In this document: positions 27,807-37,524 of the stretch, one piece after another
Layout of the letters: each line of letters begins with the position of its first letter
Numbering within the stretch: the first letter of the stretch is position 1
Source of the DNA: Acidobacteriaceae bacterium
Lineage (GTDB): Bacteria; Acidobacteriota; Terriglobia; Bryobacterales; Bryobacteraceae
Direction of reading: 5' to 3'
DNA length: 64,000 bases
Assembly: GCA_019240405.1 (NCBI GenBank)
Contig: JAFAYL010000020.1
Location: forward strand, 1 to 64,000
Program-made: the position numbers and the translations under genes
The notes under the pieces: generated by a model
The model's database searches: none
What the model was told of the DNA's origin: nothing
Seen by the model: only the letters and a program-made list of their open reading frames with translations

Positions 27807-30068
27807 TTAGACGAGCTTCTGCTTTCTCAGCGGCAACTCGCGAAACCGTTTTCCTGTGCTTGCGAAAACGGCGTTGTAGATCGCGGGCGACATGGGCGGC
27901 ACGCCGGGCTCTCCCGCTCCGGTCGGTAGGGCATCTTCAGTTGGGACCAGGTAGACGTGCGTTTCTACTGGCGCATCGTTCATGCGCGCTACTGGGTACT
28001 TATCGAAGTTGCCTTCCTGCACGCGCCCATCGGCGAGGTTGATGTCACCGAGAAGCGCAACGCTCGCTCCGAAGACGGCAGCGCCTTCAAACTGGGCTTT
28101 GACGCGGTCCGGATTGATCACCGGTCCGCAATCGACCGCCATATCGATCCGCGGGATCCGCACCTTGCCATCCGAACCGATATCGAGTTCTGCGACGGCC
28201 GCGACGTAGGTGAGAAAGCTGCGATGCGCAGCAAAACCAACGGCCCGTTTATTTGTTCTCTTATTGGCCCAGCCGGAGCGGTCAGCAACGATCTCTACAA
28301 CACGACGTAGGCGCGCCGTATCGAACGGATATTCGGTTAGCGGCTTTCCGTAATTGCCGAATTTTTCGACTTCTCCCTTGAAATCGAGCTTGCGTGCCGG
28401 ACCGAGCAAAGCGAGCCAATATTCAATCGGATCCTGGTCGGCGGCATGCGCAAGTTCATCGACAAAGCATTGCACGCCGAAAGCGTGATAGATGTTTGCC
28501 ACCGATCGCAGCCACCCTATGCGGACCGGCGCCTTCGCCGGACCGTTCTCTGCTTGGAAATTTGGGATCGCAAAGGGAACGTCTGTCCAGCCCATCTCTA
28601 ACTCGCCGTCGTCGCCGTATTCGGACTTGCCATCGAACGTCGAGCCAATCGGCGGAAACGCAGACCGCTGCAGCCAGGCGATGGGTTTGCCGGACGTATC
28701 GAGACCGCCTTTGAAGTACATCGCCGACGTCGAATGATAGAAATCGAAACGGATATCTTCTTCGCGGGTCCAGGCTATCTTGACTGGCTTGCCAATCTTT
28801 TTCGACAAAATTGCCGCTTCGGCGACATAGTCGGGCTTGGATTTCCGGCCGAAGGCACCGCCGAGCAACGTGACATGGCACGTTACATCTTCGGGTTTGA
28901 TTCCGAGCGCTTCGGCTACGGTCTTCTGAACGTCTTGTGGACTTTGGGTCGCAGCCCACGTCTCGACTTTTCCGTCGCGGTAAACAGCCACCGCTGCGGG
29001 CGGCTCCATGGATGCGTGCGCGAGCAGCGGCGTGTAATAGGTCGCCTCGAGAATTTTCGACGCGCCCTGAAACGCGTTATCTACATGTCCGACTTTACGA
29101 ACAACTTTCTGCGGCTTGTTAGCAGTCGCAATCAGATTGCGTTTATAGGTATCGGTTTGGACGATGGCGTTAGGCCCGAAGTCCCATTCCACTTTCAATT
29201 TCTTTCTGCCCTGCGCGGCCGCCCAGGTATTGTCGGCGATGACAGCGACACCGCCTAATGCCTGAAACTTGTAAGGCGGTTTAGCGTGCTCAATGACGAC
29301 TGTCTGCTGGACGCCTTTGACCGCTTTCGCCTGGGAATCGTCGAAAGATCTGAGTGCGCCTCCAAGAACCGGAGCGCGCTCAACAGATGCATACACCATT
29401 CCGGGCACGTGTACGTCGAAACCGTACACGGCGCGACCGGTGCAGAAATCCTTTAAATCGACGCTAGGAACGCCTTTGCCGATGTAGCGGAACTCGGAGG
29501 TCTTCTTTAAATGAATCGTGCTGTTGTGCGGCAACGGCTGGTTCGCGGCAGCGGCGGCCAGCTCACCATAACCGAGCTTTCGGCCGGATTTCGCATGGAG
29601 AACCTGATGATTCTGGGCTTGGCACTCATCGAGAGGCACGCGCCAGTGTTCGGCCGCGGCATTCACGAGCATGGCTCGCGCGGTTGCGCCGGCCTCACGC
29701 ATCGTATCGTAGAAATCGCGGATAGAACAAGAACCGTCGGTATCTTGCGAACCATACTTCTCGCTTCCGATCGCCTGCTCGACACGAACCCGGCTCCAAT
29801 CGGCTTCCATTTCGTCCGCGAGCACCATGGGCAAGCTGGTACGAATGCCCGTGCCCATCTCGGATCGGTGCGCAACAATCACCACCGAGCCGTCACTGTT
29901 CAATCCGACCCATACGTTCGGATGCCACGTGGCTTTTTCCGTTTCTGAAGTGACCTGCACTTCCGCCGTTTCAGCCGGAATGAATCGCGCGCCAAGGATG
30001 AGAGCACCGGCCGAGAACATGCCGGTGAGAAAATCCCGGCGCGATGCAAGTTGAACACGATTGCTCAT
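27807..30068 (-). CDS. Xanthine dehydrogenase/isoquinoline oxidoreductase-like molybdenum large subunit
   Basis: This is a 753-residue molybdopterin-binding subunit of the xanthine oxidase family, nearest in style to IorB-type single-protein large subunits. It has a likely twin-arginine signal ([13 protein letters not shown], residues 9-21), so the enzyme is expected in the periplasm. Molybdenum-cofactor motifs include [11 protein letters not shown] near 400, the HASMEPPAA segment near 340 and [12 protein letters not shown] near 725. The start overlaps the small-subunit stop by four bases (ATGA). Substrate may be an aldehyde or an N-heterocycle and cannot be told from sequence. A cytochrome c subunit and a XdhC-type chaperone, often linked, are not seen here. 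Confidence 0.92.
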   Translation of the reverse strand: MSNRVQLASRRDFLTGMFSAGALILGARFIPAETAEVQVTSETEKATWHPNVWVGLNSDGSVVIVAHRSEMGTGIRTSLPMVLADEMEADWSRVRVEQAIGSEKYGSQDTDGSCSIRDFYDTMREAGATARAMLVNAAAEHWRVPLDECQAQNHQVLHAKSGRKLGYGELAAAAANQPLPHNSTIHLKKTSEFRYIGKGVPSVDLKDFCTGRAVYGFDVHVPGMVYASVERAPVLGGALRSFDDSQAKAVKGVQQTVVIEHAKPPYKFQALGGVAVIADNTWAAAQGRKKLKVEWDFGPNAIVQTDTYKRNLIATANKPQKVVRKVGHVDNAFQGASKILEATYYTPLLAHASMEPPAAVAVYRDGKVETWAATQSPQDVQKTVAEALGIKPEDVTCHVTLLGGAFGRKSKPDYVAEAAILSKKIGKPVKIAWTREEDIRFDFYHSTSAMYFKGGLDTSGKPIAWLQRSAFPPIGSTFDGKSEYGDDGELEMGWTDVPFAIPNFQAENGPAKAPVRIGWLRSVANIYHAFGVQCFVDELAHAADQDPIEYWLALLGPARKLDFKGEVEKFGNYGKPLTEYPFDTARLRRVVEIVADRSGWANKRTNKRAVGFAAHRSFLTYVAAVAELDIGSDGKVRIPRIDMAVDCGPVINPDRVKAQFEGAAVFGASVALLGDINLADGRVQEGNFDKYPVARMNDAPVETHVYLVPTEDALPTGAGEPGVPPMSPAIYNAVFASTGKRFRELPLRKQKLV

Positions 30069-30532
30069 GCTTTCGCCCCGGCTTTCTGATTCGCGGCGAT
30101 CTTAATCGCTTGACGAATCCGCTGATAAGTCCCACACCGGCAGATATTGCCGGACATCGCTTCTTCAATGTCCTGATCGGTGGGCCGCGGTTTCTTTTTC
30201 AGCAGAGCGACGGCCTGCATGATTTGACCGCTCTGGCAGTAACCACATTGCGGCACTTGAATTTGCTCCCACGCACGTTGCACTGGATGCGTTCCGTTTT
30301 CGCTCAGCCCTTCTATGGTTGTGACCTCTTTTCCCGCGGCCGCGCTCATGGGAGTGAGACAGCTTCGAGAAGCCTCACCATTGATGTGCACTGTGCAGGC
30401 GCCGCACAGGCCCATCCCGCACCCAAACTTGGAACCGGTGAGCTGGAGCTCGTCCCGCAAATACCAGAGCAGCGGCATCTCAGGGTCGTCGTCGTATTGT
30501 CGGGCCGCACCATTCACTTTCAGTTGGATCAT
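30065..30532 (-). CDS. (2Fe-2S)-binding small subunit of the molybdenum hydroxylase
   Basis: The 155-residue protein holds a plant-type [2Fe-2S] cluster (Cys ligands in [11 protein letters not shown] near 43-50 and the later SC near 62) and a helical C-terminal cluster (CGYCQSG near 101 and [10 protein letters not shown] near 133). It transfers electrons from the molybdenum site of its partner, which is encoded directly downstream with a four-base overlap. It has no own signal sequence, consistent with export by piggy-back on the Tat-signal large subunit. Confidence 0.95.
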   Translation of the reverse strand: MIQLKVNGAARQYDDDPEMPLLWYLRDELQLTGSKFGCGMGLCGACTVHINGEASRSCLTPMSAAAGKEVTTIEGLSENGTHPVQRAWEQIQVPQCGYCQSGQIMQAVALLKKKPRPTDQDIEEAMSGNICRCGTYQRIRQAIKIAANQKAGAKA

Positions 30533-30561
30533 AAGCCTCCGTTAAGAGTATGCTTCCGCGT

Positions 30562-31581
30562 TCAGGAACGATGGATGAGTTCCACTCGGCGATTTCTGGC
30601 CCGTCCTTGCGGCGTGGAGTTGTCCGCAACCGGGTTCGATTCGCCGAAGCCTTTCACCGAAAGCCGGCTCCGGTCAACTCCATGATCAACTAACCAGTCA
30701 GCTACCGACTTAGCGCGGTCTTCAGAAAGTTTCTTGTTGGCGGACTTATCCCCGACGTTATCGGTATAACCATCGACTTCCCATGTCCAATCCGGGTTCG
30801 CTTTCAGTTGAGTTGCGACTTCGGACATCACTCGTTCAGAGCCAGTCGGAATAGAGGACTGGCCAGTCGCGAAATGAATCGCATTTTCCCCTAAAGAAAT
30901 GCAGTTCTCCGCGATCGCCGCCGTGGAATATCGATCTAAGGTGCTCACGAAGTTGCGAGCAGCCGAAGGTGTCTGAACGCCGCCCTCCAAGATCTCTTTA
31001 TTGGTGATATCGCGTCCGAAGAGTTTCTTGTCTTCGCCGCCGTCAGGCCGGAGCGTGGCGCCTTCAAGTGACAGGCCTGCGAATAAGCCTCGCGAACGAG
31101 ACCAGGACAGAATTTCGGCGCGCATCAAAACGTCCGTATTCGCGCTCGTTTGGCGGCCCACTGGACCTGCCGCTGCCGCGGCTTCGCCTCCGATCGTGAA
31201 CTTGTCGCCGAGCAGCCGGTTCATGCCGCTCTCTTTCATGACGAGCATGATGACGTCTGTAGACGAGCCGCCCAATTGAAGCCCAAAGCTTCCGCCCTCG
31301 ATCGCTACTGCCGCCGGAGCGCTCCATCCACGCGCGCACTTGCGGCATGAGGCGAATCCGCGTCCATACTTACCGCCGACTCCAAACGCCCCCTTTTTTA
31401 GACCCGGCACAATGACAATGCATTGGGCCTTATCCATCAGCTCCTGGGGAATTCCCTTGTCCGGCGCGGCCATGATCTGGCTCAGCGCCTTGGCCGAATT
31501 GTGCAGTCTCTTGTCCGGGGTGGTTTCTCGTGCAAACAGAACTGTCGTGAGCAGAGAGGAAAGCAGAATGTATCTGATCAT
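30562..31581 (-). CDS. SYLF (Ysc84) domain protein with C-terminal OmpA domain
   Basis: The 339-residue protein starts with a short signal peptide (MIRYILLSSLLTTVLFA). Residues about 30-215 are a SYLF/Ysc84 lipid-binding domain (IVIVPGLKKGAFGVGGKYGRG near 54), and residues about 225-338 an OmpA-like peptidoglycan-binding domain with the NPDWTWEVDGYTDNVG segment and the LSEDRAKSV and GFGESNPVADN motifs. It probably tethers membrane lipids to the cell wall in the periplasm. The gene is 29 bases upstream of the hydroxylase small subunit and downstream of the YsnF region. Confidence 0.93.
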   Translation of the reverse strand: MIRYILLSSLLTTVLFARETTPDKRLHNSAKALSQIMAAPDKGIPQELMDKAQCIVIVPGLKKGAFGVGGKYGRGFASCRKCARGWSAPAAVAIEGGSFGLQLGGSSTDVIMLVMKESGMNRLLGDKFTIGGEAAAAAGPVGRQTSANTDVLMRAEILSWSRSRGLFAGLSLEGATLRPDGGEDKKLFGRDITNKEILEGGVQTPSAARNFVSTLDRYSTAAIAENCISLGENAIHFATGQSSIPTGSERVMSEVATQLKANPDWTWEVDGYTDNVGDKSANKKLSEDRAKSVADWLVDHGVDRSRLSVKGFGESNPVADNSTPQGRARNRRVELIHRS

Positions 31582-31687
31582 GTCCCCAGACTATACGATT
31601 TCTGATTAATTGAAGCAGGAAAATTCGGCAGAAATCGTGATACGAGGCGTGCGAACGCGCTGCTTCCTTAAGTTACTAGCTGCGAAG

Positions 31688-32179
31688 TTACGACCTGCGC
31701 GACATGTGAGACATGATTAACGCAAGCGAACCCGCGCCCAAAGTTTTGACCAGCGTGGGGTGTTGAGCATAAAACCCACTCACCTTCTCTATAATTGAGG
31801 GATCGTTTCTTTGGGCCCGATCGGCTAGTTGTTGAACGGCCTCCGGCGACACTTGTTGTGCCTGCTCAGGCGAAACCTGAGATGCGCCTCCGAGGAGATT
31901 TCCCAAAACGCTGCCAGAAGCACCTGTTCCGACCGAACTTAAAAGTTGGTTTAGGATCCCTGCTCGTTGTTGTCCATTCGAATTACTAAATAAGTTGCCA
32001 AGCATCTGACCAAAAGGCGGCGTCTGATCGGAGCGAAAAGCCTGGGCCAAACCACTTGCGAGGTGCGATTCTGAAGCAGTTTGCGAGACTTCTTCAAAAT
32101 CCTGCTCCGCGTTCCCGGTGTTCACTGTTCCCGGATTCGCGTACTGTTCGAGAACGCCCATAAGATTTGAAAGCGACAT
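31688..32179 (-). CDS. Small Gln/Ser-rich protein of unknown function
   Basis: The 163-residue product is helical and rich in Gln, Ser and Gly, with a C-terminal hydrophobic stretch LVKTLGAGSLALIMSHMS. It loosely resembles DUF937/YidB-like bacterial stress proteins, but I would not assign it. It follows ysnF-like gene by ten bases and precedes the SYLF-OmpA gene, so it belongs to the stress/envelope series. There is no signal peptide. Confidence 0.6.
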   Translation of the reverse strand: MSLSNLMGVLEQYANPGTVNTGNAEQDFEEVSQTASESHLASGLAQAFRSDQTPPFGQMLGNLFSNSNGQQRAGILNQLLSSVGTGASGSVLGNLLGGASQVSPEQAQQVSPEAVQQLADRAQRNDPSIIEKVSGFYAQHPTLVKTLGAGSLALIMSHMSRRS

Positions 32180-32189
32180 CGTCTTCTCC

Positions 32190-33200
32190 TCAGCCGGCCG
32201 TCGCCCGCGCCTTACCAGTAACTTTGTCCCAGCCGTAGCGGATGGCGTCTTTCATTCTTTCCCAAGTGCTTTGAGGGTACCGGCGATTGTAATCCGATCG
32301 AAGATCCGTTTCAATTTCATCGAAAGATCGCCCCTCGTAGCGGGGATCAGAAGCCATCTCGTATCCATAGCGATACGCCGGCAGGTACGTGTCATATGCG
32401 ACTCCGCCCGAGGCATAGCGCTTTTGAAAGTCGCTACGAAAATCGGAGTCATCGAACCTGCCTTGGCTCGTTGCGGGGGTTTGCTCTACTTCTACCTCTG
32501 TATGCCGAACCGTATCTCGAACGGTTTCGGTGCGTTCAGAAACTTCCTTTCCGACCCGAACCTCTTCTACGACACGAGCCTGCTTGGCGACGACGGGCTC
32601 CTCGGCAAACTCCTGGACTTCGACGACTTGTTCACGTCCGGCGGAAAGATCAGCCTGGGTTGCCGGCCGGTCTACCGGCTGGCGTTGTACCCGCACGCGC
32701 TCTTCGCGTAACGTGACTTTCTCTTCGACCGGCTCCTCGACGACCCGGGAGTAGAGGCGCACACCGCCTCGGAGGACCTGGCGCTTGCCCACCTGAACTT
32801 CTTCTCTTACGACCGGGATCGCGTCTGTGGCGCCTTTGGCCCCCTTCGCGCTCGTGGCTCGGCCGGTTTCGGCACGTACGTCAATCGGAGAGTGACGGTT
32901 GAGTATCTCTTCGACAGTTCCGATATCTTCTTGATCCACGTCAACCCGCAGCAAGCAGTTGCCTTGCCTTACCAAATTCTCGTATTCGGAGCGATCCGAG
33001 TCATCGGCTCCAAAAATGGACTTCAACCAGCCAGTAATTCCGCCTTCAGTGGATTCGGTCGTTGAACGTGTGGATTTGTCTGCGCCAGTCTCGATATAGA
33101 TGTCGCTACGCGAGATACCCGCCGCTTGTAGATCTGTTGCCGCAGCTTGAGCGTCGGAAACGTTAGGGAACGCCGCAATAATCGTGTTTTCTCCGGGCAT
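32190..33200 (-). CDS. YsnF/AvaK-domain (DUF2382) stress protein
   Basis: The 336-residue protein has an N-terminal general-stress-17M-like domain (about residues 5-100, AAFPNVSDAQAA), then a DUF2382/YsnF domain (about 125-240) with the repetitive charged pattern VVREEVQVGKRQVLRGGVRL and EEPVVAKQARVVEEVRVGK, and a C-terminal section rich in Tyr and Arg with YRYGYEMASDPRYEGRSFDE. YsnF-type proteins are stress-induced in Bacillus and cyanobacteria. A strong ribosome binding site (GGAGG) lies about eight bases before the ATG. It is divergent from the helical-repeat gene at 33446, so both probably share a regulatory region. Confidence 0.9.
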   Translation of the reverse strand: MPGENTIIAAFPNVSDAQAAATDLQAAGISRSDIYIETGADKSTRSTTESTEGGITGWLKSIFGADDSDRSEYENLVRQGNCLLRVDVDQEDIGTVEEILNRHSPIDVRAETGRATSAKGAKGATDAIPVVREEVQVGKRQVLRGGVRLYSRVVEEPVEEKVTLREERVRVQRQPVDRPATQADLSAGREQVVEVQEFAEEPVVAKQARVVEEVRVGKEVSERTETVRDTVRHTEVEVEQTPATSQGRFDDSDFRSDFQKRYASGGVAYDTYLPAYRYGYEMASDPRYEGRSFDEIETDLRSDYNRRYPQSTWERMKDAIRYGWDKVTGKARATAG

Positions 33201-33445
33201 TCAGGTGTCCTCCGTTTAGGTGGACGCCGCTTGCTCTAAATTGCTTCCTCCCGGTGCAGACTACCCGAAAAAGCACGGGTGCATGACGACCTGAGAGCGG
33301 CTCTTGAGTGTTGTTTGGCGCGCAAGTACCCCCGCGAGCGAGTGGAAATCGCGCTGGCGTGAGAGCAACAATTTTCCGCCGCAGAGATCAACACAGTGGA
33401 AAGCCACTCGCTAGGCTACGTGCAAGCGAGGAGGAGGAGATTGCA

Positions 33446-33865
33446 ATGCCCACCAAAGCTGGAAGTTCTACGAGTGAATTTACCGACCGATTGAGCGACA
33501 CGGCCCAGACCGTAAAGGAGAAGGTAAGTGATGCAGCGTCGACGGCCAAACAAAAGGTTTCTGATGCCGGACGACAAGCAAGCGACAAAATTGATGAGAA
33601 GCGCGGACCTGCGGCAGACGCCCTAGAAAGCGCGGCCTCAACCCTTCACGAGAAAGCCGAAGATTTGCCCGGCGGCGAAACCGTAAAGAGCGTAGCGCAT
33701 TCTGCTGCCGAGAAGCTGGAATCCACTGCCGGATACATTCGAGAGCACGATGTCAGAGCAATGCTCTCCGACGTGGAAGAAATCGTCAAGCGGAATCCCG
33801 GACCTTCGCTGCTGGTCGCCGTGGCTATCGGATTCTTGATTGGCCGCGCTTTTCGGGAAGACTAA
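33446..33865 (+). CDS. Helical-repeat protein with C-terminal membrane anchor (CsbD/LEA/DUF883-like)
   Basis: The 139-residue protein has amphipathic helical repeats with SDTAQTVKEKVSDAAST AKQKVSDAGRQ-like 11-residue periodicity, resembling LEA or YtxH/DUF883 stress proteins, and a C-terminal membrane helix (LLVAVAIGFLIGRAF). I chose this ATG because GAGGAGGAGGAGA at 33428-33440 is a very strong ribosome binding site six bases upstream; a longer in-frame start at 33308 has none. It opens the rightward stress series. A DUF883-like protein would bind ribosomes or the membrane, but this is inference. Confidence 0.75.
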   Translation: MPTKAGSSTSEFTDRLSDTAQTVKEKVSDAASTAKQKVSDAGRQASDKIDEKRGPAADALESAASTLHEKAEDLPGGETVKSVAHSAAEKLESTAGYIREHDVRAMLSDVEEIVKRNPGPSLLVAVAIGFLIGRAFRED

Positions 33866-33883
33866 AAGTCTCGGAGTGCCCCG

Positions 33884-34282
33884 GTGCGCGAGATGGCTGG
33901 AGAAAATAGCCGGTCGATTGCCGATGTCCTGCAGGACATCCTCGCTAACGTGCAAACGATCATTCGATCGGAAGTACGGTTAGCAAAGACGGAAGTAACT
34001 GAGGAGGCGACGAAGGCCGCCCGAGCGGCGGGGGTGATGGCCGGCGGCGCTGTGGCTGCGTTGTTTACCGTTTGGTTGCTGCTGCTGACCATTTTGTTTG
34101 CACTCGCGACGGTTATGCCGATGTGGGGCGCAGCTTTGTTGCTCTTCGCACTGATGGCCGTTGTGACCGTGCTGCTGCTAATGGCAGGAAAGAAGCGATT
34201 CAAGGCCGTTCATGCAACACCGGAGAAGACCATTGAAACGATGAAGGAGAACGTTGAATGGGTGAAAAGTCAAACCAAATAG
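33884..34282 (+). CDS. PF07332-like (phage holin superfamily III/YqjE) membrane protein
   Basis: The 132-residue protein has an N-terminal amphipathic helix and two membrane helices (near residues 50-75 and 80-105, AAGVMAGGAVAALF and WGAALLLFALMAVVTVLLLM), which is the layout of the YqjE/holin_X superfamily. A GGAG at 33873-33876 with seven-base spacing favours GTG 33884, although an ATG lies three codons inside. It is 18 bases after the helical-repeat gene and overlaps the next gene by 25 bases. In these operons such proteins are stress-related membrane proteins and not phage lysis proteins. Confidence 0.82.
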   Translation: MREMAGENSRSIADVLQDILANVQTIIRSEVRLAKTEVTEEATKAARAAGVMAGGAVAALFTVWLLLLTILFALATVMPMWGAALLLFALMAVVTVLLLMAGKKRFKAVHATPEKTIETMKENVEWVKSQTK

Positions 34283-34725
34283 AACGCCAAATTGTGGCTC
34301 AACGCGGACAACTCGGGCGAAATCTGAACGAGCTTCAATCGAAGGTCGAAGAAGTCACCGACTGGCGCGTTCAGTTCCAGAAGCGGCCGATGCTGATGAT
34401 CGGCCTGGCTGTGGGCGGAGGATTGCTGTTGGGTTCCGTAACGGGCGGAAAATCACGATCCAAGCGCTTTTATTCAGATGATCGAGGCGATGCTGCGCGC
34501 GAGCACAGACGCGGAACAGAACTCCAAAAAAGCAAAGCGCTGGAGATGTTCGACAACATTAAAGGCGCAATGATTGGTGTCGCGGCGAGCACGTTTCAGG
34601 ACTTTTTAGGGCAATTGATTCCAGGCTTCACGGAGCAGCTTCACAAGACGGCGCAAGACAAACGCTCGCGATTGAGCTCAGAAGGACAGAATTTAGGGGC
34701 GCGAGCTGCCTCGGTCCGGCAGTAA
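34258..34725 (+). CDS. DUF3618 domain protein
   Basis: This 155-residue protein begins with a DUF3618-type helix (IERQIVAQRGQLGRNLNELQSKV), followed by a short hydrophobic segment near residues 45-62 (MLMIGLAVGGGLLLGSVTG) and a variable Arg/Ser-rich tail. DUF3618 proteins usually sit directly after YqjE/holin-type genes, which matches here: the start codon lies inside the preceding gene. Its function is unknown; a role in membrane stress is inferred from context only. Confidence 0.85.
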   Translation: MGEKSNQIERQIVAQRGQLGRNLNELQSKVEEVTDWRVQFQKRPMLMIGLAVGGGLLLGSVTGGKSRSKRFYSDDRGDAAREHRRGTELQKSKALEMFDNIKGAMIGVAASTFQDFLGQLIPGFTEQLHKTAQDKRSRLSSEGQNLGARAASVRQ

Positions 34726-34773
34726 GCTTCGGGGCCGCCAAGACAATCCCGGATCACGGCAGTACCCGATCTA

Positions 34774-36309
34774 ATGCGCGGACCCGCAACACATCGCGCG
34801 AGACTCGTCCGCCTGTTTAGGATCGGCACTGTCACGTTAGGAGTTCTGTTGGCGGGAGTGTTGTTGGTGCTCGCAACACGATGGCCGTTCACCAGGGGAG
34901 CCACGATCGAATCTCTCGAGCAGGTATTTGCGAGCGAAGTTCACATACCACGTTTCGAGAAGACTTTTTTCCCAAATCCGGGCTATATCGCCGAAAACGT
35001 AACATTCACGCGCGGCGAGGCACCAGGCGTTCGGCCGATCGCAAGTATCAGGAAAATTACTTGCCGCGCTAGCTGGTTGGCCCTGATCACGTTTACACAC
35101 CGGATCAAGCGGATGGATTTAGTAGGTTTGAAGATCTATATCCCCGCTCATGTGCCTCCGCCTGTGCGAAAACACGAGGAGCCGGCCATTAAAACCACGG
35201 TGACGGACCTTTTTGCCAACGGAACCATGCTCGAATTCGCTCCGAGGCATCCGGGCGGGCAGACGATCCGTTTTGAGTTTCCCGAACTGGCCATCGGAAA
35301 CGTCGCGAAAGATAAGTCCATCCATTTCCGCGCCAAGGTGCAGAATCCAAACCCGCCGGGAGAACTGAGAGTCTCCGGGGCGGTTGGACCGCTGAAGATG
35401 GGAAGAATTGGTGAAACGGAGATCTCCGGTTCCTTTCGGTTATTGCACGCAGACCTGGGCGCATACAAGGTGATCGCGGGCGACCTCTCAGGCGGCGGAC
35501 GATTCAACGGAACGTTAAGGCAGGCCCAAATCGCAGGCAACGCAACGATTCCGAATTTTGAAGTCACGAGCAGCCGCCACTCGCTTGGGCTAACGGCTGA
35601 ATACCGGGCTGTCGTTAATGGAACAAATGGAGATGTCGCGGTTGAATCGGCGCAAGCTCACTTTCGGGGCACCACTTTGAACGCTCACGGCACGATTAGC
35701 GGAGCACAAGGGAAAACCGTGAGGCTGGATTTCGATTCTCGCGAATCTCGGATTGAAGATTTATTGCGGCTGTTCGTGACGGCAGATGAAGCTCCCCTGA
35801 ACGGCCCCATAACCCTGAGCGCACATGTCGTGCTCCCGCCAACACACCGGCCATTCATCAAAAGAGTTCAACTCGACGGCGGTTTCAGCATCACGGATGC
35901 TGATTTCACAAATCCGAGCACACAGGAGAAAGTCGACGAGTTAAGCGCGCGGGCGCGCGGCAGGAAGGATGAGGTCAAAACCAGAAACGGACCGCCCCGG
36001 ATCACGGAAGATTTCAAGGGCGAGGTGAATCTCCGTAACGGAATAGCGACCGTCCGAGCGGCATCGTTCGTTGTACCGGGAGCTGTTGCAAGAGGCGGCG
36101 GGACTTACGATATAACGACGGAGGGAATCGATCTCCGAGGTAATCTTGCGATGCACGTCAGCATTTCTAAAGCCGCAAGCGGAATCAAGTCTGTTCTTCT
36201 CATCCCGCTCGATCCCTTCTTCAAAAAAAATGGAGAAAGCGCAGTTCTTCCCGTGCGGGTCAGTGGTACTTACTCACATCCCGTCTTCAAGGTTTCCCTC
36301 AGACGGTAG
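34774..36309 (+). CDS. AsmA-like membrane protein
   Basis: The 511-residue protein has one N-terminal membrane helix (about residues 15-35, VTLGVLLAGVLLVLATR) and a long beta-rich periplasmic region with an AsmA_2-type C-terminus (LNLRNGIATVRAASFVVPGAVARGGGTYD-like repeats and a final VSGTYSHPVFKVSLRR). AsmA/TamB-like proteins are thought to form bridges for phospholipid movement between the two membranes. It follows the DUF3618 gene by 48 bases and ends four bases before a convergent gene, leaving almost no room for a terminator. Confidence 0.85.
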   Translation: MRGPATHRARLVRLFRIGTVTLGVLLAGVLLVLATRWPFTRGATIESLEQVFASEVHIPRFEKTFFPNPGYIAENVTFTRGEAPGVRPIASIRKITCRASWLALITFTHRIKRMDLVGLKIYIPAHVPPPVRKHEEPAIKTTVTDLFANGTMLEFAPRHPGGQTIRFEFPELAIGNVAKDKSIHFRAKVQNPNPPGELRVSGAVGPLKMGRIGETEISGSFRLLHADLGAYKVIAGDLSGGGRFNGTLRQAQIAGNATIPNFEVTSSRHSLGLTAEYRAVVNGTNGDVAVESAQAHFRGTTLNAHGTISGAQGKTVRLDFDSRESRIEDLLRLFVTADEAPLNGPITLSAHVVLPPTHRPFIKRVQLDGGFSITDADFTNPSTQEKVDELSARARGRKDEVKTRNGPPRITEDFKGEVNLRNGIATVRAASFVVPGAVARGGGTYDITTEGIDLRGNLAMHVSISKAASGIKSVLLIPLDPFFKKNGESAVLPVRVSGTYSHPVFKVSLRR

Positions 36310-36313
36310 CGGG

Positions 36314-37414
36314 CTACCCTCGGGAGGATCGCCTCAGTTTCCCGAGCGCAAGCAGTCCGACAGCCGCGAGGAGCAGACTGGCAGGTTCGGGTGTCTGCGC
36401 CATAGCCCAATCGGGCAAAAGTTCGAAGGCATAGGATTGACCGTTCAGAGTTCCGATACCAACGATATCGCCTACATCGTTAATGCCGTATGCCGCGTTG
36501 ATGGTCCAGCCTGAATTTATGGGAAGCAGTTGGTTGAGATCGATCATCACTCCGCCTGAGTAGATGAACCCGTGCATGACGAGATTACCCGGCATCCAAG
36601 ACGAGCCGACGATTGTGCCGGCGTTATTCAAGCCGTAGGCATAGCTTTGCGATCCACCGAGCGTGCCCATATCGTGCAGCGCGCCGCCAGTCCAATAAAA
36701 GGCATTCATCAGACCTGTAGCTTTCTGCGCGCTGCCGGCGATCTCAGCCGAGTTGTTGATCGCCAGACCGTAACTCGATGCTCCGCCGAATGTCCCGAGA
36801 TCCACCAGCCCCGTGCCATTTGAGAAAAAGGCATTGAAGACGCCTGCACGCGTCGAGCTGGTTCCCGCTAATTGACCGGAGGCGTTGATGCTGTTCGCCG
36901 AGCTCCAATTACCGCCCAGAGTTCCGAGGTCCGAAAGTTTTCCGCTTGTTGAAGTAAACGCGTGTAACTGGCCGGTCGACGTTTCATACCCGCCTGCGAT
37001 CTCTCCGGCATTGTTGATTGCGGTGCCGTAACCTGAAATTCCGGTATTCGTGATCTGGCCGCTCGACCATTCGGTTACGAATGGCGTGCTGCCTGAAAAC
37101 GTTGTGCCTATAACTGTTCCCTCAGCATTCACTCCATTCGCCTGCCCGTAGCCTGCCAGCGGATTGACTTGGCCGTTGAAGGTCACAGGGATTTGGTCTC
37201 CGAAACTGTCTGTTACAAATCCGACCGCCAAACCGGAATTGCTGACTGCGCTCACCGTGCCTGCGCTATTACCGACACTGCCGAGGTTCTCGATCGAAAA
37301 AAATTGGCCCGCTTGGAGAGAAAGCGGGCCACTCAGAAGGAAGAAGGACCACACCAAGGCATTCGACAGTTTGGAGAAAAGGAGCGGATGAGGAACTGCG
37401 TTCCATAGCCTCAT
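36314..37414 (-). CDS. HAF-repeat protein with PEP-CTERM sorting signal
   Basis: This 366-residue exported protein has an N-terminal signal (hydrophobic core FFLLSGPLSLQA near 25-35), then about six HAF repeats (each with DLGTLGG or DLGTFGG followed by AINN/GLNN and AEIAGS motifs) and a C-terminal PEP-CTERM tag (TPEPASLLLAAVGLLALG plus RR). HAF proteins are extracellular beta-propeller-like proteins. The tag implies processing by an exosortase, which is not encoded in this window. The gene is convergent with the AsmA gene and follows the glycosyltransferase by 110 bases, which fits a link between exopolysaccharide and PEP-CTERM proteins. Confidence 0.92.
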   Translation of the reverse strand: MRLWNAVPHPLLFSKLSNALVWSFFLLSGPLSLQAGQFFSIENLGSVGNSAGTVSAVSNSGLAVGFVTDSFGDQIPVTFNGQVNPLAGYGQANGVNAEGTVIGTTFSGSTPFVTEWSSGQITNTGISGYGTAINNAGEIAGGYETSTGQLHAFTSTSGKLSDLGTLGGNWSSANSINASGQLAGTSSTRAGVFNAFFSNGTGLVDLGTFGGASSYGLAINNSAEIAGSAQKATGLMNAFYWTGGALHDMGTLGGSQSYAYGLNNAGTIVGSSWMPGNLVMHGFIYSGGVMIDLNQLLPINSGWTINAAYGINDVGDIVGIGTLNGQSYAFELLPDWAMAQTPEPASLLLAAVGLLALGKLRRSSRG

Positions 37415-37524
37415 AACCGCCTTTTCGGCATCCGTCTGCTTCAGTATCTATGGAAAGAGGGGACCTGCCAATGGGAATAGGTTTCAGAATATTCCGGCGT
37501 ATTCCGGTACGCGCTAATGGATAC

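Noticed and set aside
33884-34282. Phage holin reading of the PF07332-like gene
   Set aside because: No other phage genes are present and the context is a stress/envelope series.
37169-37408. Plus-strand ORFs opposite the HAF protein
   Set aside because: Shadows of the signal-peptide end of the minus-strand gene.
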